A DNA stretch of 64,000 nt, from NCBI RefSeq assembly GCF_050624435.1, contig NW_027459175.1, forward strand, positions 1 to 64,000, in the 5' to 3' direction. This DNA is from Tenrec ecaudatus (lineage: Eukaryota; Chordata; Mammalia; Afrosoricida; Tenrecidae). The position numbers and the translations under genes are program-made. Of the stretch, positions 43,424 through 55,900 are shown in pieces. Within the stretch, counting starts at the first letter, position 1. Every line of letters begins with the position of its first letter. The notes beneath the pieces are model-generated. The model did no database searches and was not told where the DNA came from. It saw only the letters and a program-made list of their open reading frames with translations.

Positions 43424-43607
43424 CAGTGGTTCTCAACCTGTGGGTTGCGACCCCTTTGGGAGTCATATGACCCTTTCACAGGGCTCACCCAATTCATAAC
43501 TGTAGCAAAATTACAGTGATGAAGTAGCAAGAAAATCATTTAATGATTGGGGGAGGGGGGCATCACCACAACAAGAGGACCTGTATTAGGAAAGTTGAGA
43601 ACCACTG
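43424..43607. mobile_element. SPIN hAT transposon, non-autonomous
   Basis: Starts cagtggttctcaacctgtgg and 'gttgcgacccctttgggag', contains 'tagcaaaattacagtgatga', and ends 'aaagttgagaaccactg'. The two ends are good inverted repeats of each other. The flanks acttagtg and ccagagtg agree at only five of eight positions. It is the best preserved at its left end of the three copies. Confidence 0.95.
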
Positions 43608-43702
43608 CCAGAGTGTGTTTAGGACTTTGCTGCCCTCAAGGTCATCAGACATTCCTGAAGGCAGAGCCACTGCTGGAAGCCCTTATGGGAAATGGCCTGA
43701 AG

Positions 43703-43893
43703 ACAGGTCCGAACCAACTCCACCCTCACCCTCCGAGATCCTAATCATAGGAGGCATAGAAATGCTCCCTGCCACTTCGAAGACTGTAAGTCCATGGGAG
43801 CAGAAAACCTCCTCTTTCTCCCTTGGAGTGGTGGCTGGTGAGTTCAAACTGCTCACTTTCTGGCTAAAATAACCCACAGACCAGCTCCCCCTG
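43703..43893 (-). mobile_element. AfroSINE next to the satellite
   Basis: 'agactgtaagtccatgggag', 'cagaaaacctcctctttctc' and 'gagttcaaactgctcacttt' are clear. The head side decays into 'ccacagaccagctccccctg'. The satellite begins about 20 bases to its right. Confidence 0.82.
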
Positions 43894-43913
43894 AGCTCAG
43901 TTTGGTTTGCCGA

Positions 43914-46900
43914 ACAGCCTTAGGCTTAGGGAGCCCCTGGGCTGGGGCACCACAGCTCTTAGGCTTAGGGAGCCCCACGCCTGGGGCGGCCCAGCCCTTA
44001 GGCTTAGGAAGCCCCTGGCCTGGGGCGCCACAGCCCTTACTCTTAGGGAGCCCCAGGCCTGGGGCGCCCCAGCCCTTAAGCTTAGGGAGCTCGTGGCCTG
44101 AGGCGCCCCAGCCCTTAGGCTTACGGAGCCCCAGGCGTGGGGCGTCCCTGCCCTTAGGTTTTGGGAGCCCCAGGCCCGGGCCTCCCCAGCCCTTAGGCTT
44201 TGGGAGCCCCGGGCCAGGCGCGCCCCAGCCCTAGGCTTAGGGAGCCCCAGGTCTGTGGTGCCCCAGCCCTTAGGCTTAGGGAGCCCCAGGCTAGGGTGCT
44301 CCAACCCTTAAGCTTAGGAAGCCCCAGGCCTGGGGAGCCCCAGCCCTTAGGCTTAAGGAGCCCCAGGCCTGGGACGCCCCAGCCCTTAGTTTTGGAAGCC
44401 TCAGGTCTGGGGCGACCCAGCCCTTAGGCTTAGGGAGCCCCAGGCCTGGGACGCATCAGCCCTTAGGTTTAAGGGGCTCCAGGAATGGGGCGCCCCAGCC
44501 CTTAGGCTTAGGGAGCCCCAGGCCTGGGGCACCCAAGCCCTTAGGCTTTGGGAGCCCGAGGCCTGGGGCGCCCCAGCCTTTAGGCTTAGGGAGCCCCACG
44601 CCTGGGGCGCCCCAGCCCTTAGGCTTAGGGAGCCCCTGGCCTGGGGCGCCACAGCCCTTACTTTTAGGGAGCCACAGGCCTGGGGAGCCCCAGCCCTTAG
44701 GCTTAGGGAGCCCCTGGCCTCGGTCGCCACAGCCCTTAGGCTTAGGGAGCCCCAGGCCTGGGGCGCCCCTGCCCTTAGGTTTTGGGAGCCCCAGCCCAGG
44801 GCTCACCAGCCCTTAGGCTTTGGGAGCCCTAGGCCTGGGGCGCTCCAGACCTAGGCTTAGGGAGCCAAGGCCTTTGGCAGCCAATCCCTTAGGCTTAGGG
44901 AGCCCCAGGCTGGGGTGCTCCAACCCTTAAGCTTAGGGAGCCCCAGGCCTGGGGAGCCCCAGCCTTAGGCTTAGGGAGCCGCAGGCCTGGGACGACTCAG
45001 CACTTAGTCTTGGAAGCCTCAGGTCTGGGGCAACCCAGCCCTTAGTCTTAGGGAGAACCAGGCCTGGGACGCATCAGCCATAGGCTTAGGGGGCCCCAGG
45101 TGGGGGGTCCCCGCCCTTAAGCTTAGGGCGCCGCAGGCCTGGAGCGCCCCAGCCCTTAGGTTTAGGAGACCCAGACCTGGGGCGCCCCAGCCCTTAGGCT
45201 TTGGTAGCCCCATGCCTGGGGCGCCCCATGCTTTAGGCTTTGGGAGCCCCATGCCTGGGGTGCCCAACCCCTTAGGCTTAGGGAGCCACAGGCCTGGGGC
45301 GCCCCAGCCCTTAGGCTTTGGGAGCCCCAGGCCTGGAGCGCCCAGCCCTTAGGCTTAGGGAGCCCCACGCCTGGGGCGCCCCAGCCCTTAGGCTTAAGGA
45401 GCCCCTGTCCTCGGGCGCCACAGCCCTTAGGCTTAGGGAGCCCCAGGCCTGGGGCACCCCAGTCCTTAAGCTAAGGGAGCACCTGGCCTGGGATGCCCCA
45501 GCCCTTAGGCTTAGGGAGCCGCAGGCCTGGGGCGCCCCTGCCCTTAGGTTTTGGGAGCCCCAGCCCGAGGCTCACCTGCCCTTAGGCTTTGGGAGCCCCA
45601 GGCCTGGGGCGCTCCAGCCCTAGGCTTAGGGAGCCCCAGGCCTGTGGCAGACAATCCCTTAGGCTTAGGGAGCCCAAGGCTGGGGTGCTCCAACCCTTAA
45701 GCTTATGGAGCCGCAGGCCTGGGGAGGCCCAGCCCTTAGGCTTAGGGAGCCGCAGGCCTGCGACGCCCCAGCACTTAGTCTTGGATGCCTCAGGTCTGGG
45801 GCGCCTCAGCCCTTAGGCTTATGGAGACCCAGGCCTGGGACACCCCAGCCCTTAGGCTTTGGCAGCCCCAGGCCTGGGGCGCCCCAGCGCTTATTCTTTG
45901 GGAGTCCCAGGCCTGGGGAGCCCCAGCACTTAGGCTTTGGGAGCCCCATGCCTGGGGTGCCCCAGCCCTTAGGCTTAGGGAGCACCAGGCATGGGGCGCC
46001 CCAGCCCTTAGGCTTTGGGAGCCCAAATCCTGGGGCGCCCCAGCCCTTAGCCTTAGGGAGCCCCATGCCTGGCACGCCACAGCCCTTAGACTTTGGGAAC
46101 CCCAGGTGGGTCGCCCCAGCCCATAGGCTTAGGGAGCCCCAGGCCTGGGGCGCCCCTGCCCTTAGGCTTTGGGAGTCCCAGGCCTGGGGAGCCCCCGCCC
46201 ATAGGCTTAGAGAGCCCCACGCCTGGGGCGCCCCAGCCCTTAGGCATAGGGAGCCTCAGGCCTGGGGCGCCACAGCCCTTAGGCTTAGGGAGCCCCAGAC
46301 CTGTGGGTCCCCAGCCCTTAGGCTTTGGCAGCCCCAGGCCTGGGGCGCCGCAGCCCTTAGTCTTTGGGAGTCCCGGCCTGGGGTGCCCCAGCCCTTAGGC
46401 TTAGGGAGCCCCAGGCCTGGGGCACCACAGCCCTTAGGCTTAGGGAGCCCCAGGCCTGGGGCTCACCAGCACTTAGGCTTAGGGAGCACCTGGCCTGGGA
46501 CGCCCAAGCCCTTAGGCTTAGGGAGCCCCAGACCTGTGGCGCCCCTGCCCTTTGGTTTTGGGAGCCCCAGGCCTGGGGCGCCCCAGCCCTTAGGCTTTGG
46601 GAGACCCAGGCCTGTGGGGCCTCAGCCCTCAGGCTTAGGGAGCCCCAGGCCTGGGACACCCCAGCCCTTAGTCTTTGGAAGCGTCAAGTCTGTTGCGCCC
46701 CAGACCTTAGGCTTAGGGAGACCCAGGCCTGGGACTCATCAACCCTTAGGCTTAGGGGGCCCCAGGAATGGGTCGCCTGGACCCTTAGGCTTAGGGAGCC
46801 CCAGGCCTGGGGCGCCCCAGCATTTAGGCTTTGGGAGCCCCAGGAATGGTGCGCCCTAGCCATAGGCTTTGGGAGCCCCAGGCCTGGGGCACCACAGCCC

Positions 46901-49900
46901 TTAGGCTTTGGTAACCCCATGACTGGGGCGCCCCAGCCCTTAGGCTTTGTTAGCTCCATGCCTGGGGCGCCCAAGCCCTTAGGCTTAGGGAGCCCCAGGT
47001 CTGGGGCACCCAGCCCTTAGGCTTAGGGAGCCTCAGGCCTGGGGCGCCCCAGCCCTTAGGCTTAGGGATCCCCTGGCCTGGGGCACCACAGCTCTTAAGA
47101 TTTGGGAGCCCCAGGCCTGGGGCTCCCCAGCACTTAGGCTTAGGGAGCACCTGGCCTGGGACGCCCAAGCCCTTAGGCTTAGGGAGCTCCAGGCCTGGGG
47201 CGCCACTGCCCTTAGGTTTTGGTAGCTCCAGGCCTGTGGCGCCCCAGAACTTAGGTTTGTTAGCTTCATGCCTGGGGCGCCCCAGCCTTTAGGCTTAGGG
47301 AGCCACAAGCCTGGGGCGCCCCAGCCCTTAGGCTTTAGGAGCCCCAGACCTGGGACGCCCAGCCTTTAGGCTTAGGGAGCCTCACGCCTGGGGCGCCCCA
47401 GCCCTTAGGCTTTGGTTGCCCCAGGCCTGGGGCACCACAGGCCTTAGGCTTAGGGAGCCCCTGGCCTGGGGCTCCCCAGCACTTAGGCTTAGGGAGCACC
47501 TGGCCTGGGACGCCCAAGCCCTTAGGCTTTGGGAGACCCAGGCCTGTGGCGCCCCAGACCTTAGGCTTTGTTAACTTCATGCTTGGGGTGGCCAGCCCTT
47601 AGGATTAGGGAGCCACAAGCCTGTAGCGCCCCAGACCTTAGGCTTTGTTAGCTTCATGCCTGGGGTGCCCCAGCCCTTAGGATTAGGGAGCCACAAGCCT
47701 GGGACGCCCAAGCCCTTAGGCTTAGGGAGCCTCACGCCTGGGGCGCCCCAGCCCTTAGGCTTAGGTTGCCCCAGGCCTGGGGCACCACAGCCCTTAGGCT
47801 TAGGGAGCCCCAGGTCTGGGGCTCCCCAGCACTTAGGCTTAGGGAGCACCTGGCCTGGGACGCCCAAGCCCTTAGGCTTTGGGAGACCCAGGCCTGTGGC
47901 GTCCCAGACCTTAGGCTTTGTTAGCTTCATGCCTGGGGTGCCCCAGCCCTTAGGATTAGGGAGCCACAAGCCTGGGGCGCCCCAGCTCTTAGGCTTAGGG
48001 AGCCCCAGACCTGGGGCGCCCAGCCCTTAGGCTTAGGGAGCCCCAGGCCTGGGAGACCACAGCCCTTAGGCTTAGGGAGCCCCAGGCCTGGGGCTCCCCA
48101 GCACTTAGGCTTAGGGAGCACCTGGCCTGGGACGCCCAAGCCCTTAGGCTTAGGGAGCCCCAGGCCTGGGGCGCCCCTGCCATTAGGTTTTGGGAGCCCC
48201 AGGCCTGGGGCGCCCCAGCCCTTAGGCTTAGGGAGCCCCAAGCCTGTGGCGCCCAGCCCTTAGGCTTAGGGAGCCCGAGGTCTGGGACGCCGCAGCCCTT
48301 AGTCTTTGGAAGCCACAGGTCTGTTGCGCCCCAGCTTTTAGTCTTGGGAGCCCCAGGCCTGCGGCGTCCCAGCCCTTAGGTTTGGGAGCCCCAGGTCTGA
48401 GGCGCCCCAGCCCTTAGTCTTGGGAGTCCCAGGTCTGGGGTTTGCCAGCCCTTAGGCTTAGGGAGCCCCAGGCCTTGGGCACCACAGCCCTTAGGGTTTG
48501 GGAGCCCCAGGCCTGGGGCGCCCCATCACGTAGGCTTACGGAGCACCACAGTCCTTAGGGTTAGGGAGCCCCAGGCCTGGGGCGCCCCAGCACTTAGGCT
48601 TAGGGAGCACATGGACTGGGACGCCCCAGCCTTTAGGCTTAGGGAGTCCCAGGCCTGAGTTGCCATTGCCCTTAGGTTTTGGGAGCCCCAGGCCTGGGGC
48701 GCCCCGGCCCTTAGGCTTTGGGAGCCCCAGGCCTGGGGCGCCCCAGCCTTTAGCTTTGGGAGCGCCAGGCTGGGGTTCTCCAACCCTTAAGTTTAGGGAG
48801 CCCCAGGCCTGGGGAGCCCCAGCCCTTAGGCTTTGGGAGCCCCAGGCCTGGGACGCCCCAGCCCTTAGTCTTTGGAAGCCTCAGGTCTGGGGCGCCCCAC
48901 CCTTTAGGCTTATGGAGACCCAGGCCTGGGACGCATCAGCCCTTAGGTTTGGGAGCCCCGGGCCTGGGGCGCCCCAGCCCTTAGGCTTAGTGAGCCCCAG
49001 GCCTCGGACTCCCCAGCCCTTAGGCTTAGGGAGCCCCAGGTATGGGGCGCCCAGCCCTTAGTCTTAGGGAGCCTCACGCCTAGGGCGCCCCAGCCCTTAG
49101 GCTTAGGGAGCCCCAGGCCTGGGGCACCACAGCCCTTAGGCTTAGGGAGCCCCAGGCCTGGGGCTCACCAACACTTAGGCTTAGGGAGCACTTGGCCTGG
49201 GAGGCCCAAGCCCTTAGGCTTAGGGAGCCCCAGGCCTGGGGCGCCCCTGCCCTTAGATTTGGGAGCCCCAGGCTTGGGCGCCCCAGCCCTTAGTCTTAGG
49301 GAGCCCCAAGCCTGTGGCGCCCAGTCCTTAGGCTTAGGGAGCCCCAGGCCTGGAACGCCGCAGCCCTTAGTCTTTGGAAGCCTCAGGTCTGTTGTGCCCC
49401 AGCCCTTAGGATTTGGGAGCCCCAGGCCTGGGGCGTCCCAACCCTTAGGCTTTGGGAGCCCCAGGTCTGTGGGGCCCCAGGCCTTAGGCTTTGGGAGCCC
49501 CAGTCCAGGGGTGCCACAGCCTTGGGCTTTGGTAGCCCCATGCCTGGGGTGCCCCAGCGCTTAGGCTTAGGGGGCCACAGGCCTGGGGTGCTCCAGCCCT
49601 TAGGCTTTGGGAGCCCCAGGCCTGGGGCGCCCCCGCCCTTAGTCTTAGGGAGCCCCACGCCTGGGGCGTCCCAGCCCTTAAGCTAAGGGAGCACCTGGCC
49701 TGGGACGCCACAGCCCTTAGGCTTAGGGAGCCCCAGGCCTGGGGCGCCCCTGCCCTTAGGCTTAGGGAGCCCCACGCTGAGGCGTCCCAGAGCTTAGGCT
49801 TAGGGAGCCACAGGCCTGGGACGCCCCAGCACTTAGTCTTCGAAACCTCAGGTCTGGGGAGCCCCAGCCCTTAGGCTTAGGGAGACCCAGGCCTGGGACG

Positions 49901-52900
49901 CATCAGCCCTTAGGCTTAGGGGGCCCCAGGCCTGGGGCGTCCCAGCCTTTAAGCTTAGGGCGCCCCAGGCCTGGGGCTCCCCAGTTTGGGTAGCCCCCTG
50001 CCTGGGGCGCCCCAGCCCTTATGCTTTGGGAGCCCCAAGTCTGTGGGTACCCAGCCTTGGGCTTTGGTAGCCCCATGCCTGGGGCACCCCAGCGCTTAGG
50101 CTTGCGGGGCCAAAGGCCTGGGGCGCTCCAGCCCTTAAGCTTTGGGAGCCCCAGGCCTGGGACGCCCCTGCCCTTAGGCTTAGGGTGCCCCACGCCTGGG
50201 GCGCCCCAGCGCTTACTCTTAAGGAGCCCCAGGCCTGGGACGCCCCAGCACTTAGTATTCGAAACCTCAGGTCTGGGCCGCCCCAGCCTTTAGGCTTAGG
50301 GAGACCCAGGCCTGGGACGCATCAGCCCTTAGGCTTAGGGGGCCCAAGGCCTGGGGCGTCCCAGCCATTAAGCGTAGGGTGCCCCAGGCCCGCGACGCCC
50401 CTGCTCTTAGGCTTAGGGAGCCCCAGCCCTTAGACTTAGGGAGCCCCAGGCCTGGGACACCCCAGCCATTAGTCTTTGGAAGCCTCAGGTCTTTTGCGCC
50501 CCAGACCTTAGGCTTAGGGAGACCCAGGCCTGGGACTCATCAGCCCTTTGGCTTTGGCAGTCCCAGACCTGGGGCGCCAGCCCTTAGGTTTAGGGAACCT
50601 CACGCCTGGGGCGCCCCAGCCCTTAGGCTTAGGGAGCCCCAGGCCTGGGGCACCACAGCCCTTAGGATTAGGGAGCCCCAGGCCTGGGGCGCACCTGCCC
50701 TTAGGTTTTGGGAGCCCCAGGCCTGGGGCGCCCCAGCCCTTAGGCTTAGGGAGCCCCAGGTCTGTGACGCCGCAGCCTTAGCCTTTGGAAGCCTCAGGTC
50801 TGTTGCGCCCCAGCCCTTAGTCTTGGGAGCCCCAGGCCTGCGGCGTCCCAACCCTTAGGTTTCGGAGCCCCAGGCCTGGGGCACCCCAGCCCTTAGTCTT
50901 GGGAGTCCCAGGTCTGGGGTTTGCCAGCCCTTAGGCTTAGGGAGCCCCAGGCCTGGGGCACCACAGCCCTTAGGGTTAGGGAGCCCCAGGCCTGGGGCTC
51001 CCCAGCACGTAGGCTTAGGGAGCACCAAAGCCCTTAGGGTTAGGGAGCCCCAGGCCTGGGGCGCCCCAGCACTTAGGCTTAGGGAGCACCTGGCCTGGGA
51101 CGCCCCAGCCCTTAGGCTTAGGGAGTCCCAGGCCCGGGGTGCCCCAGCCCTTAGGCTTTGGGAGCCCCAGGCCTGGGGCGCCCCAGCCTTTAGTTTTGGG
51201 AGCGCCAGGCTGGGGTTCTCCAACCCTTAAATTTAGGAAGCCCCAGGCCTGGGGTGCCCCAGCCCTTAGGCTTTGGGAGCCCCAGGCCTGGGACGCCCCA
51301 GCCCTTAGTCTTTGGAAGCCTCAGGTCTGGGGCGCCCCACCCTTTAGGCTTATGGAGACCCAGGCCTGGGACGCATCAGCCCTTAGGTTTGGGATCCCCG
51401 GGCCTGGGGCGCCCAAGCCCTTAGGCTTAGTGAGCCCCAGGCCTCGGACTCCCCAGCCCTTAGGCTTTGGGAGCCCCAGGCCTGGGGCGCCCCAGCCCTT
51501 AGTCTTTGGGAGTCCCATGCCTGGGGTGCCCCAGCCCTTAGGCTTAGGGAGCACCAGGCCAGGGGCACCACAGCCCTTAGGGTTAGGGAGCCCCAGGCCT
51601 GGGAAGCCCCAGCACTTAGGCTTAGGGAGCACCTGGCCTGGGACGCCCAAGGCCTTAGGCTTAGGGAGTCGCAGGCCTGGGGTGCCCCTGCCCTTAGGTT
51701 TTGGGTGCCCCAGGCCTGGGGCGCCCCAGCCCTTAGGCTTTGGGAGCCCCAGGCCTGTGGTGCACCAGCCCTTAGGCTTAGGGAGCCCCAGGCCTGGGAC
51801 ACCCCAGCCCTTAGTCGTTGGAAGCCTCAGGTCTGTTGCGCCCCAGACCTTAGGCTTAGGGGACCCAGGCATGGGACTCATCAGCCCTTAGGCTTAGGGG
51901 GCCCCAGGAATGGGCGTCTGAGCCCTTAGGCTTAGGGAGCCCCAGGCCTGGGGCGCCCCAGCCCTTAGGCTTTGGGAGCCCCAGGCCTGGGGCGCACCAG
52001 CCTTTAGGCTTTGGGAGGCCCAGGAATGGTGCGCCCCAGACCTTAGGCTTTGGGAGACCCAGGCCTGGGGCACCACAGCACTTAGGCTTTGGTAGCCCCA
52101 TGACTGGGGCGCCCCAGCCCTTAGGCTTAGGGAGCCACAGGCCTGGGGCGCCCCAGCCCTTAGGCTTTGGGAACGCAGGAATGGTGCGCCCCAGCCCTTA
52201 AGCTTAGGGCACCCCAGACCTGGAGTGCCCCAGCCCTGAGGCTTTTGGAGACCCAGGCCTGTGGCGCCCCAGACCTTAGGCTTTGTTAGCTTCATGCCTG
52301 GGGCACCCCTGCCCTTAGGCTTAGGGAGCCACAAGCCTGGGGCGCCCCAGCCCTTAGGCTTAGGGAAACCCAGGCCTGGGGCACCACAGCCCGTAGGCTT
52401 AGGGAGCCCCAGGCCTGGGGCTCACCAGCATTTAGGCTTAGGGAGCACCTGGCCTGGGACGGCCAAGACCTTAGGCTTAGGGAGCCCAAGGCCTGGGGCG
52501 CCCCTGCCCTTAGGTTTTGGGAGCCCCAGGCCTGGGGCGCCCCAGCCCTTAGTCTTAGGGAGCCCCAAGCCTGTGGCGCCCAGTCCTTAGGCTTAGGGAG
52601 CCCCAGGCCTGGAACGCCGCAGCCCTTAGTCTTTGGAAGCCTCAGGTCTGTTGCGCCCCAGCCCTTAGGATTTGGGAGCCCCAGGCCTGGGGCGCCCCAA
52701 CCCTTAGGCTTTGGGAGCCCCAGGTCTGTGGGACCCCAGGCCTTAGGCTTTGGGAGCCCCATTCCAGGGGTGCCACAGCCTTAGGCTTTGGTAGCCCCAA
52801 GCCTGGGGTGCCCCAGCGCTTAGGCTTAGGGGTCCACAGGCCTGGGGCGCTCCAGCCCTTAGGCTTTGGGAGCCCCAGGCCTGGGGCGCCCCAGCCCTTA

Positions 52901-55900
52901 GTTTTAGGGAGACCCACGCCTGGGGCGTTCCAGCCCTTAAGCTAAGGGAGCACCTGGCCTGGGACGCCCCAGCCCTTAGGCTTAGGGAGCCCCAGGCCTG
53001 GGGCGCCCCTGCCCTTAGGCTTAGGGAGCCCCACGCTGAGGCGTCCCAGAGCTTAGCCTTAGGGAGCCACAGGCCTGGGACGCCCCAGCACTTATCTTCG
53101 AAACCTCAGGTCTGGGGCGCCCCAGCCCTTAGGCTTAGGGAGACCCAGGCCTGGGACGCATCAGCCCTTAGGCTTAGGGGGCCCCAGGCCTGGGGCGTCC
53201 CAGCCCTTAAGCTTAGGGCGCCCCAGGCCTGGGGCTCCCCAACCCATAGGTTTGGGTAGCCCCATGCCTGGGGCGCCCCAGCACTTATGCTTTGGGAGCC
53301 CCAGGTCTGTGGGGACCCAGGCCTTAGGCTTTGGGAGCCCAAGGCAAGGGGCGCCCCAGCCTTAGGCTTTGGTAGCCCCATGCCTGGGGCACCCCAGCGC
53401 TTAGGCTTAGGGGGCCAAAGGCCTGGGGCGCTCCAGCCCTTAAGCTTTGGGAGCCCCAGGCCTGGGACGCCCCTGCCCTTAGGCTTAGGGTGCCCCACGC
53501 CTGGGGCGCCCCAGCGCTTAGTCTTAGGGAGCCCCAGGCCTGGGACGCCCCAGCACTTAGTATTCGTAACCTCAGGTCTGGGCCGCCCCAGCCTTTAGGC
53601 TTAGGGAGACCCAGGCCTGGGACGCATCAGCCCTTAGGCTTAGGGGGCCCCAGGCCTGGGGCGTCCCAGCCCTTAAGCCTAGGGTGCCCCAGGCCCGCGG
53701 CGCCACTGCTCTTAGGCTTAGGGAGCCCCAGCCATTAGTCTTAGGGAGCCCCAGGCCTGGGACACCCCAGCCATTAGTCTTTGGAAGCCTCAGGTCTTTT
53801 GCGCCCCAGACCTTAGGCTTAGGGAGACCCAGACCTGGGACTCATCAGCCCTTAGGCTTAGGGGGCTCCAGGAATGGGGTGCCCGAGCCCTTAGGCTAAG
53901 GGAGCCCCATGCCTGGGGCGCCCCAGCCCTTAGGCTTTGGGAGCCCCAGGCCTGGGGCGCCCCAGCCTTTAGGCTTTGGGAGCCCCAGGAATGGTGCGCC
54001 CCAGCCCTTAGACTTTGGGAGCCTCAGGCCTGGGGTACCACAGCCCTTAGGCTTTGGTAGCCCCATGACTGGGGCGCCCCAGCCCTTAGGCTTATGGAGC
54101 CACAGGCCTGGGGCGCCCCAGCCATTAAGCTTTGGGAGCCCCAGGCCTGGGCGTACCAGCCCTTAGGCTTAGGTGGCCCCAGGCCTGGGGCGCACCAACC
54201 CTTAAGCTTAGGGCACCCCAGGCCTGGGGTGCCCCAACGCTGAGGCTTTGGGAGCCCCAGGCCTGTGGGGCCCAGACCTTAGGCTTTGTTAGCTTCATGC
54301 CTGGGGCGCCCCAGCCCTTAGGCTTAGGGAGCCACAAGCCTGGGGCGCTCCAGCCCTTAGGCTTAGGGAGCCACAAGCCTGGGGCGCTCCAGCCCTTAGG
54401 CTTAGGGAGCCTCACGCCTGGGCCGCCCCAGCCCTTAGGCTTAGGTTGCCACAGGCCTGGGGCACCACAGCCCTTAGGCTTAGGGAGCCCCAGGCCTGGG
54501 GCTCCCCAGCACTTAGGCTTAGGGAGCACCTGGCCTGGGACGCCCAAGCCCTTAGGCTTTGGGAGCCCCAGGCCTGTGGCGCCCCAGACCTTAGGCTTTT
54601 TAGCTTCATGCCTGGGGCGCCCCAGCCCTTAGGCTTAGGGAGCCACAAGCCTGGGGCGCCCCAGCCCTTTGGCTTATGGAGCCCCAGACCTGGGGCGCCA
54701 GCCTTTAGGCTTAGGGAGCCTCACGCCTGGGGCGCCCCAGCCCTTAGGCTTAGGGAGCCCCAGGCCTGGGAGACCACAGCCCTTAGGCTTAGGGAGCCCC
54801 AGGCCTGGGAGACCACAACCCTTAGGCTTAGGGAGCACCTGGCCTGGGACGCCCAAGCCCTTAGGCTTAGGGAGCCCCAGGCCTGGGGCGCCCAAGCCCT
54901 TAGGCTTAAGGAGCACCAGGCCAGGGGCACCACAGCCCTTAGGGTTAGGGAGCCCCAGGCCTGGGAAGCCCCAGCACTTAGGCTTAGGGAGCACCTGGCC
55001 TGGGACGCCCAAGGCCTTAGGCTTAGGGAGTCGCAGGCCTGGGGTGCCCCTGCCCTTAGGTTTTGGGTGCCCCAGGCCTGGGGCGCCCCAGCCCTTAGGC
55101 TTTGGGAGCCCCAGGCCTGTGGTGCCCCAGCCCTTAGGCTTAGGGAGCCCCAGGCCTGGGACACCCCAGCTCTTAGTCGTTGGAAGCCTCAGGTCTGTTG
55201 CGCCCCAGACCTTAGGCTTAGGGGGACCCAGGCCTGGGACTCATCAGCACTTAGGCTTAGGGGGCCCCAGGAATGGGCGATCCGAGCCCTTAGGCTTAGG
55301 GAGCCCCAGGCCTGGGGCGCCCCAGCCCTTAGGCTTTGGGAGCCCCAGGCCTGGGGCGCCCAGCCTTTAGGCTTTGGGAGGCCCAGGAATGGTGCGCCCC
55401 AGACCTTAGGCTGTGGGAGACCCAGGCCTGGGGCACCACAGCCCTTAGGCTTTGGTAGCCCCATGAGTGGGGCGCCCCAGCCCTTAGGCTTAGGGCGCCA
55501 CAGGCCTGGGGCGCCCCAGCCCTTAGGCTTTGGGAACGCAGGAATGGTGCGCCCCAGCCCTTAAGCTTAGGGCACCCCAGACCTGGAGTGCCCCAGCCCT
55601 GAGGCTTTGGGAGACCCAGGCCTGTGGCGCCCCAGACCTTAGGCTTTGTTAGCTTCATGCCTGGGGCACCCCAGCTCTTAGGCTTAGGGAGCCACAAGCC
55701 TGGGGCGCCCCAGCCCTTAGGCTTAGGGAGCCCCAGGCCTGGGGCACCACAGCCCGTAGGCTTAGGGAGCCCCAGGCCTGGGGCTCACCAGCATTTAAGC
55801 TTAGGGAGCACCTGGCCTGGGACGCCCAAGACCTTAGGCTTAGGGAGCCCCAGGCCTGGGGCGCCCCTGCCCTTAGGTTTTGGGAGCCCCAGGCCTGGGG

